Positions 12,091 through 22,365 of a stretch of 64,000 nucleotides of DNA are shown piece after piece. The notes beneath the pieces are model-generated. The model saw only the letters and a list, made by a program, of their open reading frames with translations. It did no database searches and had not been told where the DNA came from. This DNA is from Zizania palustris (taxonomy: Eukaryota; Streptophyta; Magnoliopsida; Poales; Poaceae). The DNA lies in contig JAAALK010000289.1 in NCBI GenBank assembly GCA_019279435.1, positions 10,918,342-10,982,341 of the forward strand, in the 5' to 3' direction. Position 1 is the stretch's first letter; each line of letters opens with the position of its first letter. The translations under genes and the position numbers were made by a program.

Positions 12091-13482
12091 TCAGTTTTTA
12101 TTTCTTCTTTACTCTTTTTCTTGAGTATTTTTGTGTGTGTTCATATCATGCATATTCACATATCACACTTTGAGCTTGCTTCTGCTATATGATTGATCTA
12201 CTTTACTTATTCTAGCTAGTACATGCTTTTGAATACTTGTCGATGATCATGATTTTCTTCAGTTCACATGATATGTCTGATATCTGTCATATGCATGGCT
12301 TTTATGCTTTAAAATCAAAAAATGATCAACATTGCTTCTGGTAACAAGCATGTGTAGACTGAGTGCTTTTTCTATCTTTTACATGCTTGGTAGCTAGTTC
12401 CTCACTTAGATGCAGATATGCAACTTGGACATCTTTATGATTTAACATGGAAAATGTGCTATAAAAATGATAAAAATCGAAAAACTAAAAAATCCATGCC
12501 TTTTATGCATAATTTAAAAAGATCCAGGTGGGTTTGCTTTGTCGCATTGCAATGTTCTGAACTGCTTACCATAGCACTTTGGTATGAACTAGGACAGTGT
12601 AATGTATGCAAAGACCAATGTCTTAAGCTTCTGATGGTCCAGTTCTGGCCTAGGCTTGACTTGGTCGGTTAGCATAAGGTTTGACATGCAAATAACCCCT
12701 GGCAAAAATGAAAAAGGAAAAGAAAAATACTGAAATTTAAAAAGATAAACAAGTTTGCTGAAGCACTTTGTTCTGGACAATGCTTATCGTGGTAGATATC
12801 AGTTAGCTTTTGCATCTCATGCTTTACCTTGCTTGTCGACTAGAAAATGTGGTGATGCTTTTGTTTTGCAAAAATTTAAAATCCATGCCAATGACTTTCT
12901 TTAGATATCATCTACTGTACTGATCATGCCATGTGTCTTAGACAGTATTACTTTTGCTATACTTATTAGATGATGTAATTGCAATCAATCATATCTGAGA
13001 AGCATGCTTTCTACACTCCACATGCACCCCAGTTGCATTCATTGCATATTTTGAGGGGGAGCTGCATTTTAGGAGGAGTTCGAGTTTGTGTCTCTTTAGA
13101 GTGCTTTTAGTCTCACTTGATGAGTCTAATTGTCAACAAGGGTTAGAAATATTAGGTTACTTGATCTTTTAGAAGAGTTTAGGGGGAGTTTTGGCTTTCT
13201 CTGGGATTTGTTTCAAGGGGAGTTTTAGTCTCTTTTGCCTTTACTCTTTGGATATCCTTATTGATAATTATGAGATTGCACTCGCTTTGAGTCTTTATTT
13301 TTGGTTAACCATAATGACCGCTTTCTTGCTTTTGTTCGGCTTTTGGTCAGTAGGGTTAAACTTTTATTTTATTTTCTTCTTTTTGTCTTCTTGTGTTTTG
13401 TTTTCGTGTTTCCACATGTGCTTGCAGGTACTGAAGAGCTGATAAAGAGAAGTGTTGACAACGCACTCATCAAGGGGAAGAT
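12091..13482 (+). other. Sire A 3' non-coding region with purine-rich motifs
   Basis: About 1.4 kb without coding potential between pol and the 3' LTR. It holds the conserved block at 12521-12704 and several GGGGGAG-type purine runs (13051, 13180, 13216). The last one (CAAGGGGAAGAT) touches the LTR start and is the likely polypurine tract. Multiple polypurine-like runs are typical of Sireviruses. Confidence 0.8.
12521..12704 (+). other. Conserved Sirevirus non-coding block, copy 1
   Basis: This block starts at GATCCAGGTGGGTTTG and ends at AAATAACCCCTGGCA. Inside are CTGCTTACCAT, TCTTAAGCTTCTGATGG and CGGTTAGCATAAGG. The same order of motifs occurs in Sire B (37949-38130, minus), Sire C (40771-40954, minus) and Sire D (56435-56613). 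It has no open frame in common between copies. Confidence 0.85.
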
Positions 13483-14982
13483 TGAGGAGCCATGTTGAAG
13501 AGCATGGGCCTCATGGCTCCAGATATGATGAGTGATTGTCAATGGAAGTCAAAGAGGACATGAAGAGAAGAGAAGACCTGCTGTGCCTGGGCCGCATGTG
13601 ACTCAGGTACACGGGCAGTGAGCGACTGTCGGGAAGAGGGGCCGCGAAGTCGGGGTGGCCCAATCTGGGTACATGGGCTAGGTGTAGCATAGGATCTACT
13701 GGTCTGTTGACTGGTATTGACTCAGGTATACGGGCGGTGAGCGATTGCCGGGCTGAGGGAGCCGCGGAATTGGGCGAGCCCAATCCAGGTACCCGATGCG
13801 AAGACAGTGGATGCTTTGTCAGTTTCAGCACAAAACTGACGACCGCTGATCTCGGATCTGACCGTTCTAAGGCGAAGCCGTAGCTGCTACGAAAGCTTCG
13901 CATCAGGACAAGTTATCTTTATTTAGGTTTTTACTATTTTTCCTTTCGGCCCACAATCTGTCAGTCAAGTCTGTAAAAAACCCTAAGGGCATTTCGGTCT
14001 TTTCCATTTTTATTTCAGCGTCTGTAAAACCCTAGGGGTATTTTTGCATTTTCCCATTTATTGGGCTACCTATAAAAGGGCCCCAATACCTAGGATTAGG
14101 GTTACCCATTTTTGAAATACACTTTCCCAATTTCTGAAATCGTGGGTCACTTTTTCATCCGAGTTCTTCATTTTTTTCCGCCACCGTTGTTGCTCTTTCC
14201 TCTCCCTAGCGCGTTTGTTTCTCCAGAAGCTAGCGCTATGCAGTAGCAGCTACAGCGGCTAGGCTAGCTAGCCCCTACGCGCAGCCTAGCGGCAACAAGT
14301 AGCAGTGCCTAGTCTAGCAGCAACTAGCACCAACTAGCTCTTGCATGCGGCAGCGCACGGCAGGCTTCATGCAGTAGGAGCTTGCACGCTTGGGGTTTGT
14401 GCAAGTGCATGGCCAGCAGGAGGAGCAGACAGGCATGGGAGCCAAGTCCAGGTGTGAGGAGCTCACACGGTAAGTTTATTTTTATTCTCGTTTCTCGTGT
14501 CTTCAGTTTATTCTTCTGGATGAATCAAGTTTATTTCATGCTTGTTAGTTTTGGATTACACAATGATTAGGATCTGAGATATTTATATTTGTTCAGTACC
14601 TGTTTGATTCATCTAGGAGAAATTTATCATCTGCAATTATTTTATTTGGTTAAATGCCTATGACAGTCATATTTGTGATGGATGAAATGTTTGTATGGAT
14701 ATGTTGATGTGCATGATGGATTACTTGCGTTTTGGTGAAATCATTGTGGAGACGCTATCTGTTATGTGAATGAATTTAATCTGCCTTTAAGCACTATGTT
14801 GGTGTCTTTTCAATTAGGACACTGGTCGTTTTTAGGCTAGATTATTTTTAGAACTGTTTGATCTGTTTTCTTTCATTGATTGTTCTGTTGAGGTGCGTTG
14901 GGTGTTGGGATCAGGCCATTGATTCACAAGAATTTTTTAGGCGCCCATTCACCCCCGTCTGGTCGCTACTTTCTGTCCTACA
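13483..14982 (+). repeat. Sire A 3' LTR (~1500 bp)
   Basis: Starts TGAGGAGCCATG directly after the polypurine run and ends GGTCGCTACTTTC...CTACA. A TATA box (TATAAAAGGG) is at 14071-14080. The first 320 bp contain a diverged tandem duplication of ~80 bp (ACTCAGGTACACGGG...GCCCAAT) centred near 13640 and 13760; the same pair occurs in the Sire B LTR (25394-25620, minus strand). Downstream of the TATA box is a CTAGC/GCAGC-rich stretch (14190-14360) that Sire B lacks. Confidence 0.85.
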
Positions 14983-17735
14983 ACGTGTCGGTGGGCAATT
15001 TCTTAGGATTCATGATTCATAAAAGAGATATTGAGATTGATACTAAGAGGCTGGAAAAGATTAGGAACTTTGAAGCGCCGACCTGCAAGAGAGATGTGCA
15101 AAAGTTGCTAGGCAAGATGAATTATTTGCATCGCTTTATATCTAACTTGTTTGGCAAGATCGATGCTTTTGTTCCCCATACTCCAGCTAAATAATGAAGA
15201 TGAGTTTACTTGGGGGCAAGTCAGCAAAGCGCCTTTGAGAAGATTAAAGAGTGCTTGTCATCACCGCTCATGGTAAGAGCACCAAAAGCCAGGATTTCAT
15301 TTCGGTTGTACATTGCTGTAGAAGATGGCATGATAGGAGTTGTGCTAACTCAAGAGGTGGAGGGAAAAGAGTACATCATCACATTCTTGAGTCGCCGCTT
15401 TCTGGACGCCGAGACAAGGTACGTGTTTGTGAAACGTTTGTGTTTATCACTTTATTATGCATGTACCAAATTACGTTACTATCTTCTCCCTAGCACATAT
15501 ATTGTTGCTTGTCAAACCGATGTCATAAAATACATGTTGCAGAGGCCGATTCTAAGTGGTAGAATCGGAAAGTGGGATTATGCTTTGATTGAATATGATT
15601 TGGCTTATGAACCTTTGAGAGCTATAAAAGGCCAAATCGTCGCTAATTTTATAGTTGATCACCACATAGATATCAATTGGGGTAACAATGTTGCTCTAAT
15701 TGAAGTAGTGCCATGGAAACTTTATTTTGATGGTTCGGCTTGCAAAAATGGCTAAGCTATTGAAATAGTTCTCGTATCACCTAGTGGTATGCGCTTTGAG
15801 ACCTCGGCCCATTTAGAATTTCCTTCTACTAATAATCAAGCAGAATATGAAGCTTTATTGCTAGGACTTGAATTGCTAGGTTCCATGGGTATTAAACATG
15901 TTCATGCATATGGTGATTCTCTATTAGTGGTACAAAAAGTAGCTAAAATTGCTCAATGTTTTAATGGTTTGCTAAATAGCTACTTGGATAAATGTTTAGA
16001 CATAATTGCTAGTTTTGATGACTTCAAAATTTCTCACGTGGCTGGAGAGGCCAATTCAATTGCAAATGATTTGGCTCAGCAAGCATCTGGCTATCAAGTT
16101 AGGAAATGAAATTTTTTTGTACAACGAAGGCCGATGTTTGAACTCCCTGCCGAAGCTAGAGACTTTGGGCAGACGTGATGCCCACTGGACCCTTCGGACC
16201 GGACCCCTTCGCCCACCGGAGGGTGTTGCGTGCCGGAGCCCCCATACTGGAGCCCTTCATCTCCCAAAGGGCTCTGCGCACCAAACTCCTCATGCTGAAG
16301 CCTTCCGAGCATCGGGGGCCTTCATGCGCTAGACCCCTCCGTCGAAGGGCTTTGGTCTGATCGGCTCCGCACAACCGAACAGACCAACCTTCGGCAGAAA
16401 CAGGAAAGGCTTGGGGGCACTTCAAAATGTACAATTTAGATGCCACTTTAGAAAAGTAGTTGGTGAACCCTCTGGGAGACCAAAGGGATGATTGGAGAAT
16501 TCCAATCGTCTAGTATTTAAAAGATCCCGGGCAGAGGGTTGATCGGAAAGTGCGGCGATAAGCATTTAAATTTGTGTTGCTTGACGATGTATTGTACCGC
16601 CGAACTATTGATGGAGTTCTTCTAAAGTTCTTAGATCCCAATCAATCTAAAGTGGCTACAGGAGAAGTTCATGAGGGGATTTGTGGCACTCATAAGTTGG
16701 CCCAGAAAATGAGTTGGATGCTCAAAAGAGCAAGTTTTTATTGGCCAACTATGACTGAGGACTGTTTTAAATATTATAGAGGGTGTGAGGCATGCCAAAA
16801 GTTTGGTAATATTCAGTTTGCTCATGCATCGCTACTTAACCCTATTATCAAACCATGCCCGCTCCGAGGTTGGGGTTTGGACTTCATCGGCCAAATTTGT
16901 CCTCCCTCTTCAAAAGGGCATCAGTTCATGTTGATGGCAACAGATTACTTCACCAAATGGATCGAGGCCGTGCCTCTCAAGAACATGACTCACAATGAGG
17001 TAACTGATTTCATCTTGAAGCACATTATACATAGATTTGGTATTCCCCATACTGTCACTACAGATCAAGGTACTTCATTTATTTCTAAAGAAGTTAGAGA
17101 TTTTGCCGAATTTTATGGTATTAAGTTTATAAACTCTTCACCATACTATGCTCAGGCCGAGTCTAGTAATAAAACTATATTTAAGCTTATTAAGAAGAAA
17201 ATCGAAGAGTTCCCTAAAAGGTGGCATGAAGTGCTTTCTGAAGCGTTATGGGCTTGTAGAGTTGCAAAACATGGTGCTACCAAAGTTAGTCCATATGAGT
17301 TAGTGTATGGACAAGAAGTCATTCTACCAGTGGAGGTAGATCTTGGCTCTTTAAGATTTCTTAAGCAAGATGGCTTATTAGTGGATGAATATGAAACTCT
17401 TTTGAAGGATAATTTGGAAGAGGTGTCCGATAGGAGGTTAAGCGCTCTAGAAGCTATAGACAATGATAAAAAAGAGTAGCGAGAGCCTTCAACAAAAGAG
17501 TCAAAGCAAAATCATTTCAAGTTGGTGACTTTTTTGGAAGACGATTTTGCCCTTAGGCACTAAAAGCCCCAAATTTGGTAAATGGTCACCTAGTTGGGAA
17601 GGTCCATTTAAGGTAGTTGGAATCGCTCCAGGTAATGCATACTTGTTAGAATGTCTACAAGGAGAGCGATTTCGAAGAGCTTTAAACGGCAAGTATTTGA
17701 AAAATTACTTCCCAAGTGTGTGGCAAAGCGCTTAA
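14983..17735 (+). pseudogene. Tat F pol remnant: RT end, RNase H, archaeal-type RNase H, integrase
   Basis: In order: RT thumb (FLGFMIHKRDIEID, LLGKMNYLHRFI); RNase H 1 (FLSRRFLDAETRY, GRIGKWDYALIEYDL); a second RNase H with LYFDGSACKNG and NNQAEYEALLLGLELL (15715-16100); a non-homologous GC-rich linker (16120-16450); then integrase (16574-17479) with HEGICGTHK, CQKFGN, GLDFIGQI, TDQGTSFIS and SNKTIFKLI. The last stands where the catalytic Glu is expected (usually NGQAEA.NK), so the active site looks damaged. The end matches GPFKVVGIAPGNAYLL...LNGKYLKNYFP. Stops at 15194, 15755 and 16109 and a frameshift near 17520 break it. Confidence 0.85.
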
Positions 17736-17819
17736 AGTGTCAAATGGCCGATATGGGGGCATATTGTTCTTAGCCCGTTGTGCTTTTAGCTCAATTAGTT
17801 TGCTAAAAGGCAGGGGGCA

Positions 17820-19209
17820 TGTGTTGTTGGCAAAAAATGGCATTAATGTCCGAAATTGTCAAAATATCAATTTTGGTAATTTTGGGTCGAAAACATGCAA
17901 CTCCTGGTATAGGCCGAAGCCCTGAAAGTGTCGGAGGCCCACCTACATGGGGCCTCAGGGGTGTTTTAGCGGCCTGCTTTGCAGGCTGGCTTCGGTCCGA
18001 AGGACCTTCGGTGGCGTGCTTCGCCAAAGCTTCGGCCCGAGGAGCATGCTTCGGCGGGCCTACCGAAGGCCCACTTCGTGTAGGCTTTGGATAGGAGTTT
18101 GATACAGATTCAGGTTTGTTTTTATCTCTAACCTTGATTAGGCTGAATCTTATTAGACTAGAGTTAGAGATAATAAGACTAGCCCCTATAAATATAGGGT
18201 TGAGACTGATTCATAAAGCCTCCAACATAGATCAAATCTTCAAACCCTAGTTTTAACCGTACCTTTACTTTCTTTACTTTGTGCATTATATCAGTACACC
18301 TTTGTGGGTTTGAACTGGAAGCCCTCCACCGGCCATGCCGTAATTGTGGTAAGCTTTGTTGGTTTGCCTATGAATCATCCATTCATCTACGTAATAGATT
18401 GCTATCACCTTGTTGGCTCACTTGTGAACCATCCGTTAATCTATGAAACAGATTTCCACCCTTCATTTTGTATACTGCTACACTTAGTAATTTGGTCTCC
18501 AGTCCGAATTGGCACTTGATCTTTGTTTTCTGCAGGTTTCACGTTCGGATCCCCCTTCGCTGAAGGTTTTCAAAGCTAGAAGGCTTGTTTTGGAGGCTGC
18601 CAGAGCACCCTTCCGTGAGTCCTCGCTTCGTCCGTCTGTGTCGGATCCATTACGATGTCATCGGTGTGGTCAAGTCTCGCGCACCGGTGTTACTTCGCAT
18701 CAGAGTTGCTTTGTACCAGAGTTACGCCAGAATGTGCCGCATCTAAATTCATCCCATCGGAATGCTCCACATCGGACTTTGTCGTGCCAGTGCTCTGCAC
18801 CAGGCTTCGTCACACCAGCGCTCCGCACCAAACCCTGTCGTTTAGAGGCGAGTTAGCGTAGCGATCTGTTCGGAGCCTGTCTTCGACTAGATCAATCCGA
18901 ATGCTGAAGGATACCTTGGGCGCACCCTTCACATCAGACGCCGAAGGACCCCCTTCGGTGACCCTTCACACGGTACACTCCGAATCAATCGGGCTCCATT
19001 TGGCCAATTGTTCTTTTATCTATATATTTCAGATAATTGGATTATTTCTTTATGATCTGATTACCTAGCGACTCCACCACCTTTCTACTGTTAAGGGTAG
19101 TCGTAACACGATGTCAGTGTTGTGTTACTCTTAGGCTTATCCCTAAGTATCCACAAGATTTTTGATCGTCGAACCGGCCCAAGTGCGGGGGCACGTTTCC
19201 GTGTCAACA
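17820..19209 (+). repeat. Tat F 3' LTR (~1390 bp)
   Basis: Begins TGTGTTGTTGGC right after the purine tract AAAAGGCAGGGGGCA and ends CCGTGTCAACA. The start could be 17820 or 17822. A TATA box (TATAAATATA) is at 18187-18196. After it the LTR is rich in CACACCAG and TCGCATCAGAG-like short repeats (18640-18850), and further on in CTTCG. It has no coding content. Confidence 0.78.
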
Positions 19210-19219
19210 GTTTCCTAGT

Positions 19220-20215
19220 GGAATTATTTCAAAATTTCTAGGATATCATCAAAGATGACTTGATGAATCTATTTAGAGAATTCCATGAAGAGAAGCTACC
19301 TATGTTCAGCCTAAATTTTGGAGTAATAACACTTCTCCCAAAATTTTATGAAGCAAATAGAATTCAACAATATAGACAAACTTGTTTGTTGAATGATAGT
19401 TATAAAGTTTTCACCAAGGTTGCAACAAACAAAATTAATTTTGTGGCAGAACATATGGTGAACTCTAATCAAATTGCTTTTATGCGAGGTTGAAATATCA
19501 TTGAAGGAGTCATTATCTTACATGAATTCATTTTCAAAACTGACTTTGAAAATGCCTATGACAAAGTTAAATGGCATTTTACTACAGACCTTACGAATGA
19601 AAGGTTTCTCGCCCAAGTGGATTACTCGGGTAGAGTCTTTTGTATCTAGAGGAAGTGTAGTTGTAAAAATCAATAATGAAGTATGCCATTTCTTTAAGAC
19701 AAAGAAAGGGTTATGACAAGGTGACCCTTTGTCTCCAATTTTAATTAACATTATTGATTGCATGTTGAATGTTTTAATTAATAGAGCTAAGGCTGATGAG
19801 AAAATAGTTGGAGTAGTACATCATTTTGTAGAGGGCGGCTTGTCCATTCTACAATATGCTGATGATATTATTCTCTTTATGGATCATGATCTAGAAAAAT
19901 CTTTCAACTTAAAGCTACTTCGTTATGCTTTTGAACATTTGTCGAGTCTTAAGATTAATTTCCATAAAAGTGAATTATATTGCTTTGGTGAAGCAAAATC
20001 CTTTGAGAATCAATACATACCACTTTTTCAGATGTTCTACAAGTGAGATTCCTATTCAATATTAGGCTATTCCTATTCATTATAGAAAACTACATAATAT
20101 CGATTGGAATGTAGTGGTGGAACATTTTGAGAAGGGATTAAGTAGTTGGAAATGAAAAATATTGTCCATTGGAGGACATCTCACACTAATTAACTCAGTG
20201 CTATTGACAACAAAA
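19220..20215 (+). pseudogene. LINE (non-LTR) reverse transcriptase fragment
   Basis: In two or three frames this reads as the middle of a plant L1-type ORF2. The order is GVITLLPK, IQQYRQTCLLNDSYKVFTKV, NSNQIAFMRG.NIIEGVIILHE, DFENAYDKVKW, LRMKGFSPKWI, KKGL.QGDPLSPILINI, LSILQYADDIILFMDHDLE (catalytic YADD near 19857) and LSSLKINFHKSELYCFGEAK. It ends around LINSVL. The 5' endonuclease and the 3' end are missing, and stops and frameshifts are present (19492, 19714). It was probably broken by the neighbouring LTR element. Confidence 0.85.
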
Positions 20216-20489
20216 TTTGGTTAAGGGCCAAGCCTAGTAAGGATCTAGTGTAGTCAACGAAAATCAATGAAGTCTGGTCAAAGGTTGGTCAAAGATATTT
20301 GTCCGTATTATTTTGCATGACCGGATATGAAGGAAGTGATAGAGATAAGAGCCATAATCGGTTATGATACTTATCAAATGGGAAGTCTCCAGATTATAAA
20401 TATGTACATATTAGGTAGAAACCGAACACAACCAATCCAAAAAACTATTCTTGGCACATCACCACCCTTGTTATTCAAGGTTCAATCTC

Positions 20490-21664
20490 GGTGGGGCTTA
20501 GCACATGGGGCTGGGCTGTATCATTTTGCCACTCAGTAGTTGTATCAACTAGATTGATGTTGTTCAAGGCTGCATTGCTTTGATCTCTTGAAGTACACTA
20601 GTTCGGTCAATATAATCGTTAGTTTATCTTGATGTACCGGCTATGTCTAAGGCTGCGTCGTTACGCTCTCTTAGATTGCTTTAGATTAAATATCGTATTT
20701 TGTGGCTTCATCGGTTAAGTACAACATCTTGATCTATTGTATCTGATTTATTGTTGTGCATTGTTCATCTGAATAAAGTATACCGGATGTGTTGAACTAT
20801 TATGAGTCATTCGTGATTTAGCAACTATCTTGGTTAAGTCCGATCTTATTGTTATGATGATTTAATAGTATAGATGCATTTTATAGTATACTAGATTTAG
20901 GTTCCATCGGAGTACAAGCCAGTAGATTATCTTTAATTCCATGTCACATCTCATCCACATCGGGGATTATCCATCGGCTCGAGCGCATAGCGCATACTCG
21001 CCCATCCATTAGCCCAATGGTGCGGGCCTACGTATCGGCCAATTTCATAATCGGTCTTGATGGTCCGGCCCTAGCCATCGGCTAGATAGACGATAGGCGT
21101 TGCTACTTACATTTTCCATCTCTTATTAGTTGTAGGGTCAAACTGAATGGAATGCTCATAACTCCTTGTTTTTAGGACCTGCACTGGAGTTATGAAGATC
21201 TCCTAGGCCACGTGTGTAAAAAACGACACCAACACAATTTTTGGCACGCCCAATAGGACTTGGCACTTGGAGCTGGGCTGCATCATTTCGACCTATAGCA
21301 AAGGGGTAAGTCTTGCCACCCTAGCGGTTGTATCAACTATATTGGTGTCGTTCAAGGCTACATCGCTTCATTCTCTTGAAGTGCACTAGTTCGGTTAGTA
21401 TAATCGTTGGTTTATCTTGATGTACCGGCTATGTCTAAGGCTGCATCGTTATGATCTCTTAGATTGAATTACATTAGATATCATATTTTGAGACTTCATC
21501 AGTTAAGTCTGACATCTTGATCTATTGCATCCGATATATTGTTGTGCATCGTTCATCTGAATAAAGTATGCCCGATGTGTTGAAGTATTATGAGTCATTC
21601 GTGATCTAGCAACTATCTTGGTTAAGTATGATCTTGTTGTTATGATGATTTCATAGTATAAATG
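20490..21664 (+). repeat. Diverged direct repeat (~380 bp, ~780 bp apart), probably LTR-retrotransposon non-coding sequence
   Basis: The segment ~20490-20880 recurs at ~21270-21664 with many matching stretches: GTTGTATCAACTA, CACTAGTTCGGT, TTATCTTGATGTACCGGC, TATGTCTAAGGCTGC, TCTGAATAAAGTAT. Between them CACCAACA at ~21231, followed by TTTTTGGCACGCCCAATAGG, looks like an LTR end plus primer-binding site. A TATA-like ATTATAAATATG lies near 20393. It may be LTR plus leader of an unnamed gypsy element. The second copy is cut by the Tat D LTR. The stretch 20216-20490 holds nothing else I can recognise. Confidence 0.55.
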
Positions 21665-22159
21665 TGTTGGGGGAAAATACTTCATCCACAGGATCTTCGA
21701 GATTATAAGACAAAGGCAATTTACCAGACCGAAGTCCAAGACCTGTCTCCGGACTAGCATATGATCAAGTCTTAGAGAGCTGTTTGGACTCCCATTCGAA
21801 GATACACTTCGAACGTTCAATCTCCGCACTGGACAACTGCCAGCAAGGACAGAAGACTTATCTTCTTTTTAATTAGATTAGTCTTTTACCATTTTAGCCC
21901 TATTAGGGGTACCGAAATAGTTTCCACTATGTCGGTTGTAACTAAGGGTTAAAAAGGTCTTTTCCTTAAAGTTTTTACCTATAAATACCCCCAATCTCAC
22001 CCTGTAATAGGCATCGAATACTCAGATATTCAATACGCAACTTCGAACTACTTCGAGCTATTATCCTATTCGGAGGCTTGAGATAGTTCGCTTCACAAAC
22101 TCCTTGTTTATTAGTTCTTAATCTTGGAGAACCTATTAGTGTATTCTTTTACGCCAACA
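21665..22159 (+). repeat. Tat D 5' LTR (495 bp)
   Basis: Begins TGTTGGGGGAAAATACTTC and ends TTTTACGCCAACA, followed by a primer-binding site TGGCACCATCTGTGGGG at 22162. TATA box TATAAATACC at 21980-21989. It has the same length as the Tat B LTRs, but only the first ~20 bp and the part after AGACTTATCTTC resemble them; the middle of U3 is unrelated in sequence. Confidence 0.88.
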
Positions 22160-22365
22160 GTTGGCACCATCTGTGGGGAACTTAGTTCTAAAATCTAGTT
22201 CTCTGCCACTGACTGCACTTCAAAGAGCACTTGTGGAGGGAGTTTTGGAGTCTAAAGATTCCGCGCACCCTTCGGTAAGGGGCTTCCTAGTGTAGTTCGA
22301 AGGCCTCTTCTCGTGTTCCTAAATCATTCGAAGTCTTCGGTCTTCGTACCTTAACTTCGTTAGCC

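Larger units (their letters stand above)
8422..14982 (+). mobile_element. Sire A: decayed Ty1/copia Sirevirus with internal deletion
   Basis: A plus-strand copia element of the Sirevirus type, with a long gag ending in a coiled coil, RT and RNase H, a ~1.4 kb 3' non-coding stretch with GGGGGAG motifs, and a 1.5 kb 3' LTR. The 5' LTR and first part of gag lie beyond Tat A, which inserted into it. Protease, integrase and the first half of RT are missing: gag ends near 10850 and RT resumes at ~10925. Its 3' LTR abuts a Tat F pol, so it probably inserted there, but the matching left end and target duplication are outside the window. Confidence 0.85.
14983..19209 (+). mobile_element. Tat F: 3' half of a second-lineage Tat gypsy element
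   Basis: A plus-strand element made of a decayed pol from the end of RT to the end of integrase, followed by a 1.4 kb LTR. It differs strongly from Tat A/B/D/E/G in protein sequence, base composition (AT-rich) and LTR. The 5' half is absent because Sire A sequence joins it at 14982/14983. To the right it abuts a LINE fragment at 19210. A target duplication cannot be checked because the left end is missing. Confidence 0.82.

Noticed and set aside
18640..18860. ORFs of 115 and 68 codons in the Tat F LTR
   Set aside because: They arise from short repeats around CACACCAG and CGCATCAG in LTR sequence, with no homology.
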